Numbered from the stretch's first letter, positions 17,588 through 26,247 are shown. The stretch: 64,000 bases of DNA from Methanosarcina acetivorans C2A (GCF_000007345.1 NC_003552.1:2728001-2792000); one strand, 5' to 3'. Notes: generated by a model from the letters alone, not told the origin. Translations and numbers: made by a program.

Positions 17588-17877
17588 CAAAGTATAACTT
17601 CCTAAAAAACGGTTTTTTGAAAATAGATTTTGTATCTTTTCATTTTGGTAAGGTTAGCAAAAAAACAGCCTATTGATAATGTTTTATAGGTAAGATTACG
17701 GTAAGGTTAAGGTAAGGTTAAGGTGAGGTTAGAAAAATATAACATTCTAAAAAACGGTTTTTTGAAAATAGATTTTGTATCATTTCATATTGGTAAGGTT
17801 ATCAAAAAACCGGCTATTAATACCGTTTTCTAGGTAAGGCAGAGGTAAGGTTAGGCAAGATTTGAGAGAATTTTTTA
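17588..17877 (+). repeat. 145-bp direct duplication at the origin edge
   Basis: 17588-17710 and 17733-17857 share TAAAAAACGGTTTTTTGAAA, ATAGATTTTGTATC, TTCAT.TTGGTAAGGTTA and the following GGCTATT block at an offset of 145 bp, with scattered substitutions. Each copy ends in GGTAAG-type iterons. Confidence 0.65.
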
Positions 17878-17954
17878 TGCAACGTATCTTAACCTTACCA
17901 TTACCTTACCTTAATCTTACCTTAACCTTACCTTAACCTTACCTTAACCTTACC
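17689..17954. other. Iteron array 1 of candidate origin (GGTAAGGTTAA, 11-bp period)
   Basis: Four units GGTAAGGTTA start at 17689, 17700, 17711 and 17722, exactly 11 bp apart. Six inverted units TTAACCTTACC fill 17889-17954, again exactly 11 bp apart. Single units also occur at 17647 and 17793 in the flanking duplication. The mirrored, helically phased arrangement is that of initiator-binding iterons. Confidence 0.65.
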
Positions 17955-18232
17955 ATAAACAATAGCAGTAGAAAATAGCAACAAATAAAGAAAAAAAATG
18001 GAAAAAAACATAATTTCCAGAGGGTTCTATCTCTAATAAAGATCCATCAAGACCTTTGCAGCTGCGCTCCTGGAAGCTCTCCTGCAGGATCCAGAAAACA
18101 GAACGGAAGTATTCACCCACATTTGAAAAAGATTAATATTGAAAAATTAGAGTTTAATACTTTAACTGTTTAAATTGATTATAAAAGATTGTTTTTTTAA
18201 TCTCATAATATTGACACCCCCTATACAAAAAA

Positions 18233-18500
18233 GTGGAAAAAACTAGGAAAAACTAGGAAAAAGCGTATACTGATAGTGTTTTCGAAGTGGAAAATAGGTG
18301 GAAAATAGGTGGAAATCGGTGGAAAAAACTGCGTTTTAGTGGATGAGAAAAAATATATAGAATATATAAAAAAATAAAAAATATAAATTAATATTTTATC
18401 TATCTATTTTTCTCATCCACCATTTTCCACCTATTTTCCACTTTTTTCCACCAATTTTCCACCTATTTCCTGTAATTTTCCACCAATTTCCACCAAAAAC
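18233..18500. other. Candidate replication origin: mirrored GTGGAAA iterons around AT core
   Basis: GTGG cores start at 18287, 18298, 18309, 18319 and 18339 (unit GTGGAAAATAG), with an outlier at 18233. Their inverted counterparts CCAC start at 18417, 18427, 18438, 18448, 18459, 18480 and 18490. Spacings of 10-11 or 20-21 bp keep them on one helix face. The inner pair GTGGATGAGAAAAA / TTTTTCTCATCCAC is a perfect 14-bp inverted repeat. Between them, 18349-18410 is almost pure A/T, fitting a duplex-unwinding element. The Rep gene ends 165 bp away. Confidence 0.75.
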
Positions 18501-18658
18501 GCTATCGGATAATTTTTTGCTTGTTTTTTTAAAAAAAAATAATTTCAAAAACATCTTTAATATCTGATTATTTTTTAAAAGAAATTTATATAATCAATAC
18601 ATATTTATTTGATATATTTTAAAACAGAAATAACTATAATTTCAGAAAAAAAATATCC

Positions 18659-20899
18659 TTATTTAGATCTCTGCTTTATTTTTGAGAACATTTTTACGAT
18701 ATCCTGGAATCCGTAATGAAATGAACAGTCTTTCCCATCATCAGTTTTGATAAATTCTTTTGCAACTTCTTCAGATGTTCTCGTCACGTTATTTAAATCG
18801 GGCCGTTCTACAATGAAACCCTCACAAATTCTTTTTAAATTTACTCTTGAGTTCTCTTTGGATCCCTTTAGTTCTTCTATGTCTTCACATTCTTGTTTAT
18901 TAAGATCTTCTTCTATCTCTATATCTTTCTTTTTTATTTTCAATACATCGTATATTTTTTCAAATTTAATATAATATCCTCTCGCGGTCTGCCCGTTTAC
19001 AGTCGTACAGTATTTCTTGGTTTTTCCATCAGTACGCTTTGTTAATATGCCTTCTTTATCCCATTCTTTGATAGCACGGTCAAAATTCTGATTTATACTT
19101 CCTAAATATTTCCGTAGGGCTCCTTCATCATATATTACTCCTGCAGCAGTAACCCATCCCTTTATCTCAATTCCTTTAGCTGTCGTCGTGCTATACGGAT
19201 CTAGTTTGTTACTGTATTCAAAGGACCGCCTATTCCTCACATGCCAGGAATAAACAGCGTCCAGAGCTCGGATGTAATATGGGATGGTTTCGTCATTAAT
19301 GACAGTTGAAATATAATATTTTTTGCAGATCTCAAAAGCATTTTTATGAGGTATTTGGTACTTCATTAAAACATTCTCTAATATTTGACCTCCGAGTGTT
19401 AGAGCCGCGTAGTAATTTTTTTTGCGAGCTGCGAAAGGTGTAGATGCGACTTCAAATTTATCCCTTATCACGTTGTACCGGTTTTTCAGAATTTTCTGGT
19501 ATGAAATTATCACTTCTATTATATCATCCAAGAAAAACCCATAATGACTTCTAACAGTTTCTTCAATTTCGCGGATGCGATTTTCGTCTATTTTGGGTAC
19601 CCCATCGAATATTTCCAGAATACGGACCATTTCACCCGTAGCAGAACTATCTGACTGCGTTAACGGATACTCCCCTGTTGAAATAGTCACATTTCGCCAG
19701 GTAACTACATTAGCTGCACGCACTTCATTATTCTTAATCGTACCTCGGTTTCGACTTACTCCGTTTACCAGGTTGTACACATTTTGCCTGAACTGGGGGT
19801 TTCTGGTAGTCTCGTCAAACGCCAAAACAACATCTGTGTTCTGTATTGCTGTTTGTTCGATCCCGATATCTGTGCTGTTTGCACTTCTACATAGTAATTC
19901 CGGATTCCCTATTAATGAAAGTGCTATTTTTGTCGTTAGTGTTTTTGATCCGGAGCTTTCGAAGTATTGGTGTAGTATGAATGATGGGGCGTCAATGATT
20001 TTCAAAATCATAGCTGCAACCACTGAATAGCATTTTATGCGGGTTATATCATAATCCAACATTGGAGCTATTATTTTTATCCACTCATCTCTATTTCCTT
20101 TCTGAGTATACATTTCCCCCATAACTTCATCAATTGGTATAATATCTCTCTTCCCATCTGCTGAGTACGAATTATTACCAATAATAAATATTGCACAGTC
20201 TTTCTTCCAACCGGTCCGCAGTGCTGTATATTCCTTTGGCATCCATCTTACATACTTTACCATCTTTTTAAAATATGTTAATAAGTATTTTGAATCATTG
20301 CTATTGATATGTAATCCTAGATTCGCAAGTTTTTTAATATCAGAGGATAGGATATCAGAAGGCAATACCCACTTAGTATTATAGTCGCCTATTACGTTTC
20401 TGTAAGTACATTGATAGAGAAAAGTTTCATCATCTAAATTTACACCTGTTGCAGATATCACAATAGGGGTTTCTGATATCACATCATAATCTTCTATATC
20501 TTTATTATTATTAAGTACCTCAATTCCGTTTTTGGACACCCTGAATGGGTAAAGGTTAAAATCAATGTTGAATACATCTGTTTCCTGTTCGTTTGGAGTA
20601 TTCATTATTTCGTTTATTCTCTGTTCTATAGCTTCTTTTTCATTATCCCATGTGGTAGGAGAATATGTTTCGATGATTTTGAAAACTTCCCATGCTACAA
20701 ATCTATATTTTTTTAAGATCAAAGCTAACTTTTCAAGATCTTGAAGACCCCACGAAGGAGCATACGAAAACAAAGTTCTTAACTCTTCGGACTGGATCAT
20801 AACCTCCACGATTTCAAAATTGAGATTTACGGAGTCTAACTCTGAATTGTATGGAATTTTATTATACCATTCTAACAGCTGCTCGCGTAATGAAGCCAT
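18659..20899 (-). CDS. DUF927-like replication ATPase/helicase
   Basis: A 746-residue protein, the largest of the island. A central ATPase region follows the DUF927 layout: P-loop-like FESSGSKTLTTKIAL (313-327), Walker B-like VVLAFDE (357-363), a conserved NLVNGVSRNRGT (376-387), WRNVTISTGEYPL (401-413) and an arginine-containing GEMVRILEIFDGVP (422-435). DUF927 proteins are D5/primase-associated helicase-like ATPases of plasmids, phages and integrative elements. The C-terminal 200 residues contain a winged-helix-like stretch and an acidic, Lys-rich tail. The ATG follows the stop of the previous ORF by 3 bases, with GGGGTGA as RBS. With the iteron arrays next to its 3' end it is the likely initiator/helicase of this replicon (inference). 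Confidence 0.7.
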   Translation of the reverse strand: MASLREQLLEWYNKIPYNSELDSVNLNFEIVEVMIQSEELRTLFSYAPSWGLQDLEKLALILKKYRFVAWEVFKIIETYSPTTWDNEKEAIEQRINEIMNTPNEQETDVFNIDFNLYPFRVSKNGIEVLNNNKDIEDYDVISETPIVISATGVNLDDETFLYQCTYRNVIGDYNTKWVLPSDILSSDIKKLANLGLHINSNDSKYLLTYFKKMVKYVRWMPKEYTALRTGWKKDCAIFIIGNNSYSADGKRDIIPIDEVMGEMYTQKGNRDEWIKIIAPMLDYDITRIKCYSVVAAMILKIIDAPSFILHQYFESSGSKTLTTKIALSLIGNPELLCRSANSTDIGIEQTAIQNTDVVLAFDETTRNPQFRQNVYNLVNGVSRNRGTIKNNEVRAANVVTWRNVTISTGEYPLTQSDSSATGEMVRILEIFDGVPKIDENRIREIEETVRSHYGFFLDDIIEVIISYQKILKNRYNVIRDKFEVASTPFAARKKNYYAALTLGGQILENVLMKYQIPHKNAFEICKKYYISTVINDETIPYYIRALDAVYSWHVRNRRSFEYSNKLDPYSTTTAKGIEIKGWVTAAGVIYDEGALRKYLGSINQNFDRAIKEWDKEGILTKRTDGKTKKYCTTVNGQTARGYYIKFEKIYDVLKIKKKDIEIEEDLNKQECEDIEELKGSKENSRVNLKRICEGFIVERPDLNNVTRTSEEVAKEFIKTDDGKDCSFHYGFQDIVKMFSKIKQRSK

Positions 20900-20902
20900 T
20901 TT

Positions 20903-21082
20903 TCACCCCTCGAAGCAATCCATATATTCAGCTATATCATAGCCTTTTTTCCAAAAAGAAAGCGTGAACGCAGAAGATAACGTTTTTATCCTTTGATTAC
21001 ATATAGAAAAGTTGGATTTAGGATTCTCTTTGTCCGCTCCCCTATGCCTGCCAGCTTTTAGGGAGCCTCTTTTTTCATTCAA
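20903..21082 (-). CDS. Tiny basic protein of the rep operon (59 aa, TTG start)
   Basis: The frame from TTG 21082 to TGA 20903 is fully open and reads as a basic protein (begins LNEKRGSLKAGRHRG, ends GYDIAEYMDCFEG). The start overlaps the stop of the preceding gene by four bases (TTGA), and its stop precedes the Rep ATG by 3 bases with GGGGTGA as RBS. Tight packing is the main evidence for a real gene; the sequence has no recognised family. The non-ATG start makes it easy to miss. It could regulate or couple Rep translation. Confidence 0.5.
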   Translation of the reverse strand: MNEKRGSLKAGRHRGADKENPKSNFSICNQRIKTLSSAFTLSFWKKGYDIAEYMDCFEG

Positions 21083-21240
21083 GGCGTATCCACCCCAGCG
21101 ACAGTTAAAACAGTAAGTGCAAAAGCCTTTTCTGTGGGGTTTCCAAACTTGGCTTTAAAGTTGATAGCTTCCTTATATTCAGAATAGATTTTTTTGAAAG
21201 CATCAATAGTTTCAGGTTTAAAATTAGAAACTGCCTGCAT
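21079..21240 (-). CDS. Tiny protein of the rep operon (53 aa)
   Basis: ATG 21240 overlaps the TAA of the upstream gene (TAATG), the usual sign of translational coupling. The product (begins MQAVSNFKPETIDAFKK, ends TVAGVDTP) is short, helical, Lys-rich in its first half, with no known family. Its stop overlaps the TTG start of the next ORF. Too short for most gene callers. Confidence 0.55.
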   Translation of the reverse strand: MQAVSNFKPETIDAFKKIYSEYKEAINFKAKFGNPTEKAFALTVLTVAGVDTP

Positions 21241-21650
21241 TACTTACCGCCCCCGCAGACACAAGAGACTTTAAATAAACTCAAACTATCTGGATCTAAT
21301 ACTCTCCGATATTTGCCCCTATAACAATGCAAAATGTATTTTAATATCCCGTCTTCTCTTGCTGATTTTGGGATAAACGTTATTATTATTCGAGAAAGCA
21401 CAAAATATATGTTAAAACCTGATGAATATGCAGGTTTTATAGCATGGCACTTCTCTTTTATAGCTTCTCTCGCTTCTTCTTTTGTATTGGCGTTATTAAG
21501 TATTATTTTTCTCACCCATGTTAGAATAAAAGCGGAAAGCGAGAGTATAAACAAGATTAATGCAGTTGGAATAGGAATGTCTATACCTGTTAAAAAGTGT
21601 ACGAGCAAAAACAAGGCAATTGTTAATGCAATTTTTTTAGATATATTCAT
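21240..21650 (-). CDS. Small two-TM protein of the rep operon
   Basis: A 136-residue protein: two adjacent hydrophobic segments (about residues 7-24 and 29-48), then a basic, helical cytoplasmic part with KEEAREAIKEKC and a hydrophobic stretch at 79-95, ending in a Cys/Gly tail CVCGGGK. An AGGAAGGT RBS precedes the ATG. It is the second gene of the operon, 53 bp after the RHH gene. No family recognised; membrane anchoring of a replicon could be its role, but that is a guess. Confidence 0.6.
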   Translation of the reverse strand: MNISKKIALTIALFLLVHFLTGIDIPIPTALILFILSLSAFILTWVRKIILNNANTKEEAREAIKEKCHAIKPAYSSGFNIYFVLSRIIITFIPKSAREDGILKYILHCYRGKYRRVLDPDSLSLFKVSCVCGGGK

Positions 21651-21703
21651 TTTTTACCTTCCTATATTTTTATTAATCTTCTTTTATTATATTCAAAATT
21701 TCG

Positions 21704-21844
21704 TCATGCATTAAACATTTTCTTTATTTTATCTGCCAAAAACGTGCTTCTTTTAGCTTCGCCTCTGGCTTCATCTACTTTTTCTAAAGTCTCTGGATCT
21801 AAATACAAGCTAACAGCATATTTATTTGCGACTCGACAAGCCAT
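21704..21844 (-). CDS. CopG-like ribbon-helix-helix regulator (46 aa)
   Basis: A minimal RHH protein: beta strand KYAVSLYLDPET (residues 8-19), helix LEKVDEARGEAK, helix RSTFLADKIKKMF. This closely follows CopG/Arc-type repressors that act as dimers on operator DNA. The RBS GAGGTAAG lies 5 bases before ATG 21844. It is the first gene of the minus-strand rep operon, and the promoter region upstream carries four phased direct repeats, so negative autoregulation and copy-number control are likely (inference from the CopG paradigm). Confidence 0.65.
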   Translation of the reverse strand: MACRVANKYAVSLYLDPETLEKVDEARGEAKRSTFLADKIKKMFNA

Positions 21845-21862
21845 TGTCTTACCTCATAGAAT

Positions 21863-21957
21863 TTAATTCGAATTAATCTATTGATACTTTTAAAATTATA
21901 AATAGTTTTTGTGTAATATATATAGCACATATAGTACATGTAGCACATATAACACAT
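21863..21957 (-). promoter_or_regulatory. Rep operon promoter with phased operator repeats
   Basis: On the minus strand: TATA box ATTTATAAT (about 21893-21902), preceded directly by repeats. On the plus strand these read TATAGCACAT, ATAGTACATG, TAGCACATAT, AACACATT at about 10-base steps (21921-21957). A perfect 14-bp palindrome TTAATTCGAATTAA (21863-21876) sits in the leader, between TATA and ATG. These are likely RHH-binding sites. Confidence 0.55.
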
Positions 21958-22055
21958 TACAAAACTTTAGTTAAAAACGATAACAATTGCGCTTTTACGT
22001 TTAGGTCTTTGAAATATATTACCTGTTTAGTGACCTGTTGGAAATCAGAATCAAT
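21957..22055 (-). pseudogene. Inverted fragment: C-terminal 32 codons of an integrase
   Basis: Read on the minus strand from 22055, it encodes IDSDFQQVTKQVIYFKDL... to a stop at 21957. It is the same length (99 bases including stop, no gaps) as the end of the integrase gene at 7931-8029, with 22 of 32 residues identical. The sequence before it does not continue the integrase, so only the tail remains. It marks the right side of the island. Confidence 0.7.
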
Positions 22056-22191
22056 AAAAAAGAGAGCCAAGTACTCAGTGTTAAAGACAATATCCAATTT
22101 TTTAAATCAGTTAACTACTCTCACTTTTCGTATTTTTTTCATAATAATTTATATAGTACATAAATATCCTATATATACTCGTGAATACCTG

Positions 22192-22491
22192 TTAAAAAAA
22201 GTGTACTCTTTTACATATGACTTTCCCGAAAAGGGGAAGATCCTCAAAGGAAAAAAAAAGGTCGTCAATGCCTCTTTTTGCTCCTTTCTTCACCAGCAGC
22301 CTTTCAATTTTATCTTTACGGTCCTTTATCGTCTGTATTGATGCGATAAACGCTTTCTTTTCGATTTCAGGCAAGTTTCTGATGTAATCGTTTCTTTCTT
22401 TTATGAAACGTAAGAGCCTGTTTTTTTCGGTTATGATTCTTTCTTCAAGAATGTTGTTTTTATTTTCTCTGTCACTTAGTATGGCAGTCAT
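22192..22491 (-). CDS. Small coiled-coil protein (99 aa), hypothetical
   Basis: A highly charged, Glu/Lys/Ile-rich sequence predicted to be nearly all helix (ILEERIITEKNRLLRFIKER, then KDRKDKIERLLVKK) followed by a hydrophobic C-terminus. GGGAAGATGAG just before the ATG may serve as RBS. No family recognised; it lies between the island's right edge and the second marker 8 copy. A plus-strand ORF overlapping it (22009-22341) is less protein-like. Confidence 0.4.
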   Translation of the reverse strand: MTAILSDRENKNNILEERIITEKNRLLRFIKERNDYIRNLPEIEKKAFIASIQTIKDRKDKIERLLVKKGAKRGIDDLFFSFEDLPLFGKVICKRVHFF

Positions 22492-22756
22492 CTCATCTTC
22501 CCTGAAACTTTAGGCAATACTTTTTCAGAAATATAACATTCATAAGTTCTAAAAAATATAATCTTATCGTAGAAAATTCTGGACACGAATTTTTTGCCGG
22601 AAAAAACAGCATCATGAGAGGAAAAGAAGTATCTGAGGATAAAATAAAATGAAAGGAGTAGGAGAGAAGAAGAGAAAAAAAGAAAAAGAAAAAGGAAATG
22701 AAAATGGAAAAGAAAAGCGTAAACAGTAACGGCTTTGATGCCATTTTTATTTCGCT

Positions 22757-23605
22757 TTAAATCAGGTCCTTTGGCTGTTTGTGTTCAGGCAGCACAGGCA
22801 AAGCCATGGTATTGATCAGAATCGGGCTTTTGATGTCCTTTGCCCTTTCGATCACAAGTTCTTTTCCTTTCTGGGTAAGGGCAAAAAGCGGTACTGCAGT
22901 CCCTACCTGAGCGATGGGCTTTACAAGGTCCCTGATGGGCTTTGAAGCGCAGCTGGTTACGATATCTGAATTTTCCACGAGGACTTGGGCTTCTTCCCTG
23001 TTTAAACCTGTAACATGGACTCCAATTACAATCAGGTCAAGCCCGAGTTCGGCTTCAAGCTTCCGTAACTCTTTTGCGGTTTCAGCAAAAGCTGCAGTTA
23101 CTGCGATCTTTTTGTACCCGAGTTCGGCTGCCTTTTTCACGCCTGCAACAGGGTCCATTTTTGCAGTTGAGGGGTCAAGCACGATTCCGCCGCATTCTGT
23201 AATTCTGTTTATGATGCCATCGATCGGTTCGGTTTCAACGAGCCCGGACATCCTTCCACCCATTCCCTGCACAAGGGTCGGGTTGTTGGAGATGACCGTC
23301 CCTGCTCCGTCACAGGCGGTCACGGTTGTGTCAAGCAAGCCTCTGCTCAGGCCTGTCATCATAACTTCCGATGCTCCGAACCCTACAAAATCCTCAAGTT
23401 CCAGCCTGCGCTTTTCCGTAAACATCCCGAAGTCGCTGATCCTGAACTCCATGTTCTTTTTAACTTCTTCAGGGGTGATCTTCTTGATTCCCCGGATCTT
23501 GGCAAAGAGGGGGCACCAATCAACTTCAGGCTCTCCGACTTCGATGACCTTTCCATCCTTTACAACAACTCTTGTTTTTCCAAGCAATTCCATTATGTGA
23601 GGCAT
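22757..23605 (-). CDS. Methanogenesis marker protein 8 (DUF2099), copy 2
   Basis: A 282-residue paralogue of the gene at 3074-3925, with the same order of conserved segments: MPHIMELLGKTRVVVKDGK, TACDGAGTVIS, QGMGGRMSGLVETEP and PLFALTQKGKELVIERA. The two differ at roughly a third of positions, so the duplication is not recent. A good RBS (AAGGTGGAA) precedes the ATG. Both are on the minus strand and together flank the island. Which copy serves the ancestral function cannot be decided here. Confidence 0.85.
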   Translation of the reverse strand: MPHIMELLGKTRVVVKDGKVIEVGEPEVDWCPLFAKIRGIKKITPEEVKKNMEFRISDFGMFTEKRRLELEDFVGFGASEVMMTGLSRGLLDTTVTACDGAGTVISNNPTLVQGMGGRMSGLVETEPIDGIINRITECGGIVLDPSTAKMDPVAGVKKAAELGYKKIAVTAAFAETAKELRKLEAELGLDLIVIGVHVTGLNREEAQVLVENSDIVTSCASKPIRDLVKPIAQVGTAVPLFALTQKGKELVIERAKDIKSPILINTMALPVLPEHKQPKDLI

Positions 23606-23865
23606 AGTTCCACCTTTAAAGCTGAGTAAAAATACGATTGTTAAGAAACCTAAATTAGGAAAAAACTGTTGATAAGGGTTGGGGTTGCTTACTTAATAGT
23701 TTATTGTTTTTGGGCTTTTGGTTCTACTTGTGGGTTTTTACAGGAATTTTTATTTCTTAGCTTATAGTTTTCAAATTATGGCTTTGTTTCCAATTTGCAT
23801 CTTCCCCCAGCAGCCACCCCGTTTGCGAAGCAAACGGCTTTTCCCATGAATAAAAGAAGATATAG

Positions 23866-26247
23866 TCATTCATCATACCCTTTAAGTTCCTTCAATTTCT
23901 GCTCACAAAAACCAATTATCTTCGGATCTTCTATCGCTTTTCTTATAGCTAGGGATTCCTTCAAAAACTCAATTGCTTTTCTGGGTTCGCCCAGACTATA
24001 GTATGCTAGCCCCATATTTTCCAAAAGATTTCCTTCGGCACTTATATTCCCAATTTCCCTTGAAATTTTCAGCGCTTGCTCATAATATTCAATTGCTTTT
24101 TTAAATTCCCCTTGGTAACTGAATGCTTGACCTAAATTCTCGATCCAAAGTCCTTCTCTTACCACATCGTTTATTTCTTTAGCAATTCTTAAAGCGTGTT
24201 TATAAAATTCAATTGCTTTTTCTATTTCTCCAGAATCAAAATAGACACGACCTTTGTTTCCAAGCCAGTTCCCTAAATTGCACCTGTCGTCAATTTCTTT
24301 TGCAATACTTAAAGCTTGTTCATAAGATTCAAGTGCTTCTTTCATTTCTCCAAAAAAAGAATGGATAATACCCATGTTTCCAAAACAATTTCCTATGCTT
24401 CTTTTATCATTAATTTCTTCTGCAATATACATTGACTGTTGAATACACTGGACTGCCTCTTTTGCTTCATTGAGTTGTAAATAGGCCATACCCATGTGTC
24501 CTAAATTAGCTCCTTCTCTTCTTTTGTCGTTAGCTTCTTTTAAAAGAGGTAAAGATTTTTCAAAATATTGAATTGCTTTTTTAGGTTCTCCAATTTGTAA
24601 ATAAACGAGACCTATATTGCCGAGATTTGCTCCACTTATACCTTTTTGGTTATCATGGTTTGAAATTTTTAAAGTTTGTTCAAAACATTCAATCGCTTTT
24701 TTCATCATTCCTTGTTGAAAATAGAATAAACCAATATTACTGATGCTTATTATTTCATTGAACTTGTTTGTAGCTCCTTTATTTAATTCAACAACTTTTT
24801 CATGATATTGAATTGCTTTTTTTCCTTCGTTTAAAACTGTATATACATTTCCAAGGTTGCCTAAAATAGATATATGAAATTCTTTATTTTTTAACAATGG
24901 TTCATCTTCAAAATGACTTTTTGGCAACACTCCTTCATAAAGCTCTATTAAAGTATTGTAATTACCCCATCTTTCAAGCATTTCATAGAGTTTAAAATGA
25001 AATATTATTTCTGCAGCAGCGTCATATTCTTTTGCCGCACAAGTATGATAATGAGCCTCGATCAAAGGCTGTACATCTCCTTTTTTGGTTGGATTTTCGG
25101 GTAGTGGAAGAGAAAGGCAATATTTTACTGCAAGAATGTGAGCTTCTTTTTTGTTTTTCAGATCCTTATAGGAGAATTCCTGAACCAGTGGATGGAGCCA
25201 GTAGCTTCCATTGTGGTCGTTTTCGAGAAGGGATTTGTCAGTTAGCTTTTTTACAGCATTTTTTGGAGTATTTAACGTAAACATCTCCCTGAGCCCTTTC
25301 ATATCCACAGGCTCACGATACACCGAGATGCTCTCAAGAAGTTCTTTTTCTTCACCTGCCAGTTTGTCGAATAATCTCCTTGCCTTTTTGATGGTATCAT
25401 CTTTACTTTCCTGATACATGCTCAGGTCTTCGAGTGTATCCTTAACACCAAATTCCTTTACCAGCTCTACAAGCAACTTCAGGGCAAGGGGATGACCATC
25501 CACACCTGTCGCCAGTTCTTCCAGCTTTTCGTGTTCCACTTTGTCAAGTCCATTGCTGACAAGGTAGTCAACCGCATAGTCTTTTCTCAAACCTTTGAGA
25601 TTTTGTTTTTCCTCGTCTTCCACCACATCAATAAGACTCTCTCCATTTTCAAATATCGGCACGATTCGGCTTGTAACTATTATTTTTGCGTTATGGGTGT
25701 TATATCGCAGGGAAGAAAAGAGAAGTTCGACACCTTTGTCTGCAAAATGTTGATCTTCTAGAATAGTGCTAAGGTCATCGAAAATGAGCCAGATTTCGCT
25801 TCTTATATCAAGTTCACCAGTGAGTTTGTCAACGTCAGTCTTGTCGGGTTCCCTTCTTTCGGCTTTAAAGGCTGCAATTTCTGGTGCGTTCATGTAGGCG
25901 GCGAGTTTTTCAAGAATATCACCCAGTTTTGCATCTTGATTATCATAAAAGCTGAACCAGAAAGGTTCGGGGACGTTTACAGGTCTGAGGTCTACAAGGG
26001 CTCTTGCAAGAGTTGACTTGCCAACGCCACCGACTCCGCTGAGAAGTAAAATTCGGTGTTTTTCAATGTATATGAGGGCTTTTCTTAACTCCTCAGCTCG
26101 GTTTTTGGTGACAAATTTCTTCAGTTTTTCAGGGTAGTAGGGGAGAATTGAAGGATTATAACGGCTTAGAATTTCTTGATTTGATGCTTCCTTCCTTTTT
26201 TGCTCCAGACCTTCAATTATTTTTAGGTATTCTTCTCCAGAGGGCTT
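23866..26247 (-). pseudogene. STAND-type NTPase with TPR repeats, 5' part split off by frameshift
   Basis: The frame is open from 26247 and runs to 23866 but has no ATG, GTG or TTG before the P-loop; the first ATG (25893) lies after it. Coding content: Walker A SGVGGVGKSTLARAL, Walker B-like IWLIFDDL, a NB-ARC-like region with ATGVDGHPLALKLL (GxP motif), a winged-helix part with SYWLHPLVQEF, then about eight TPR units of 40 residues (AIQYFEKSLPLLKEANDKR type). The protein thus resembles STAND signalling/defence ATPases. The upstream ORF ends in the overlap (26223-26250), so I infer a single original gene of about 930 residues with a one-base frameshift there. Confidence 0.65.

Larger units (their letters stand above)
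16353..18658. other. 2.3-kb non-coding region: repeats, palindrome and origin
   Basis: Between the repeat-protein gene and the Rep gene there is no convincing CDS. It holds repeat copies C and D, a 32-bp perfect-arm palindrome, a 145-bp direct duplication and the two iteron arrays listed separately. A 12-codon ORF at 16644 and a 28-codon ORF near 16895 are too short to call. Confidence 0.6.

Noticed and set aside
22009-22341. Plus-strand ORF of 110 codons
   Set aside because: It is the antisense of the inverted integrase tail and of the coiled-coil ORF; its TCWKSES stretch is the reverse reading of the tail.
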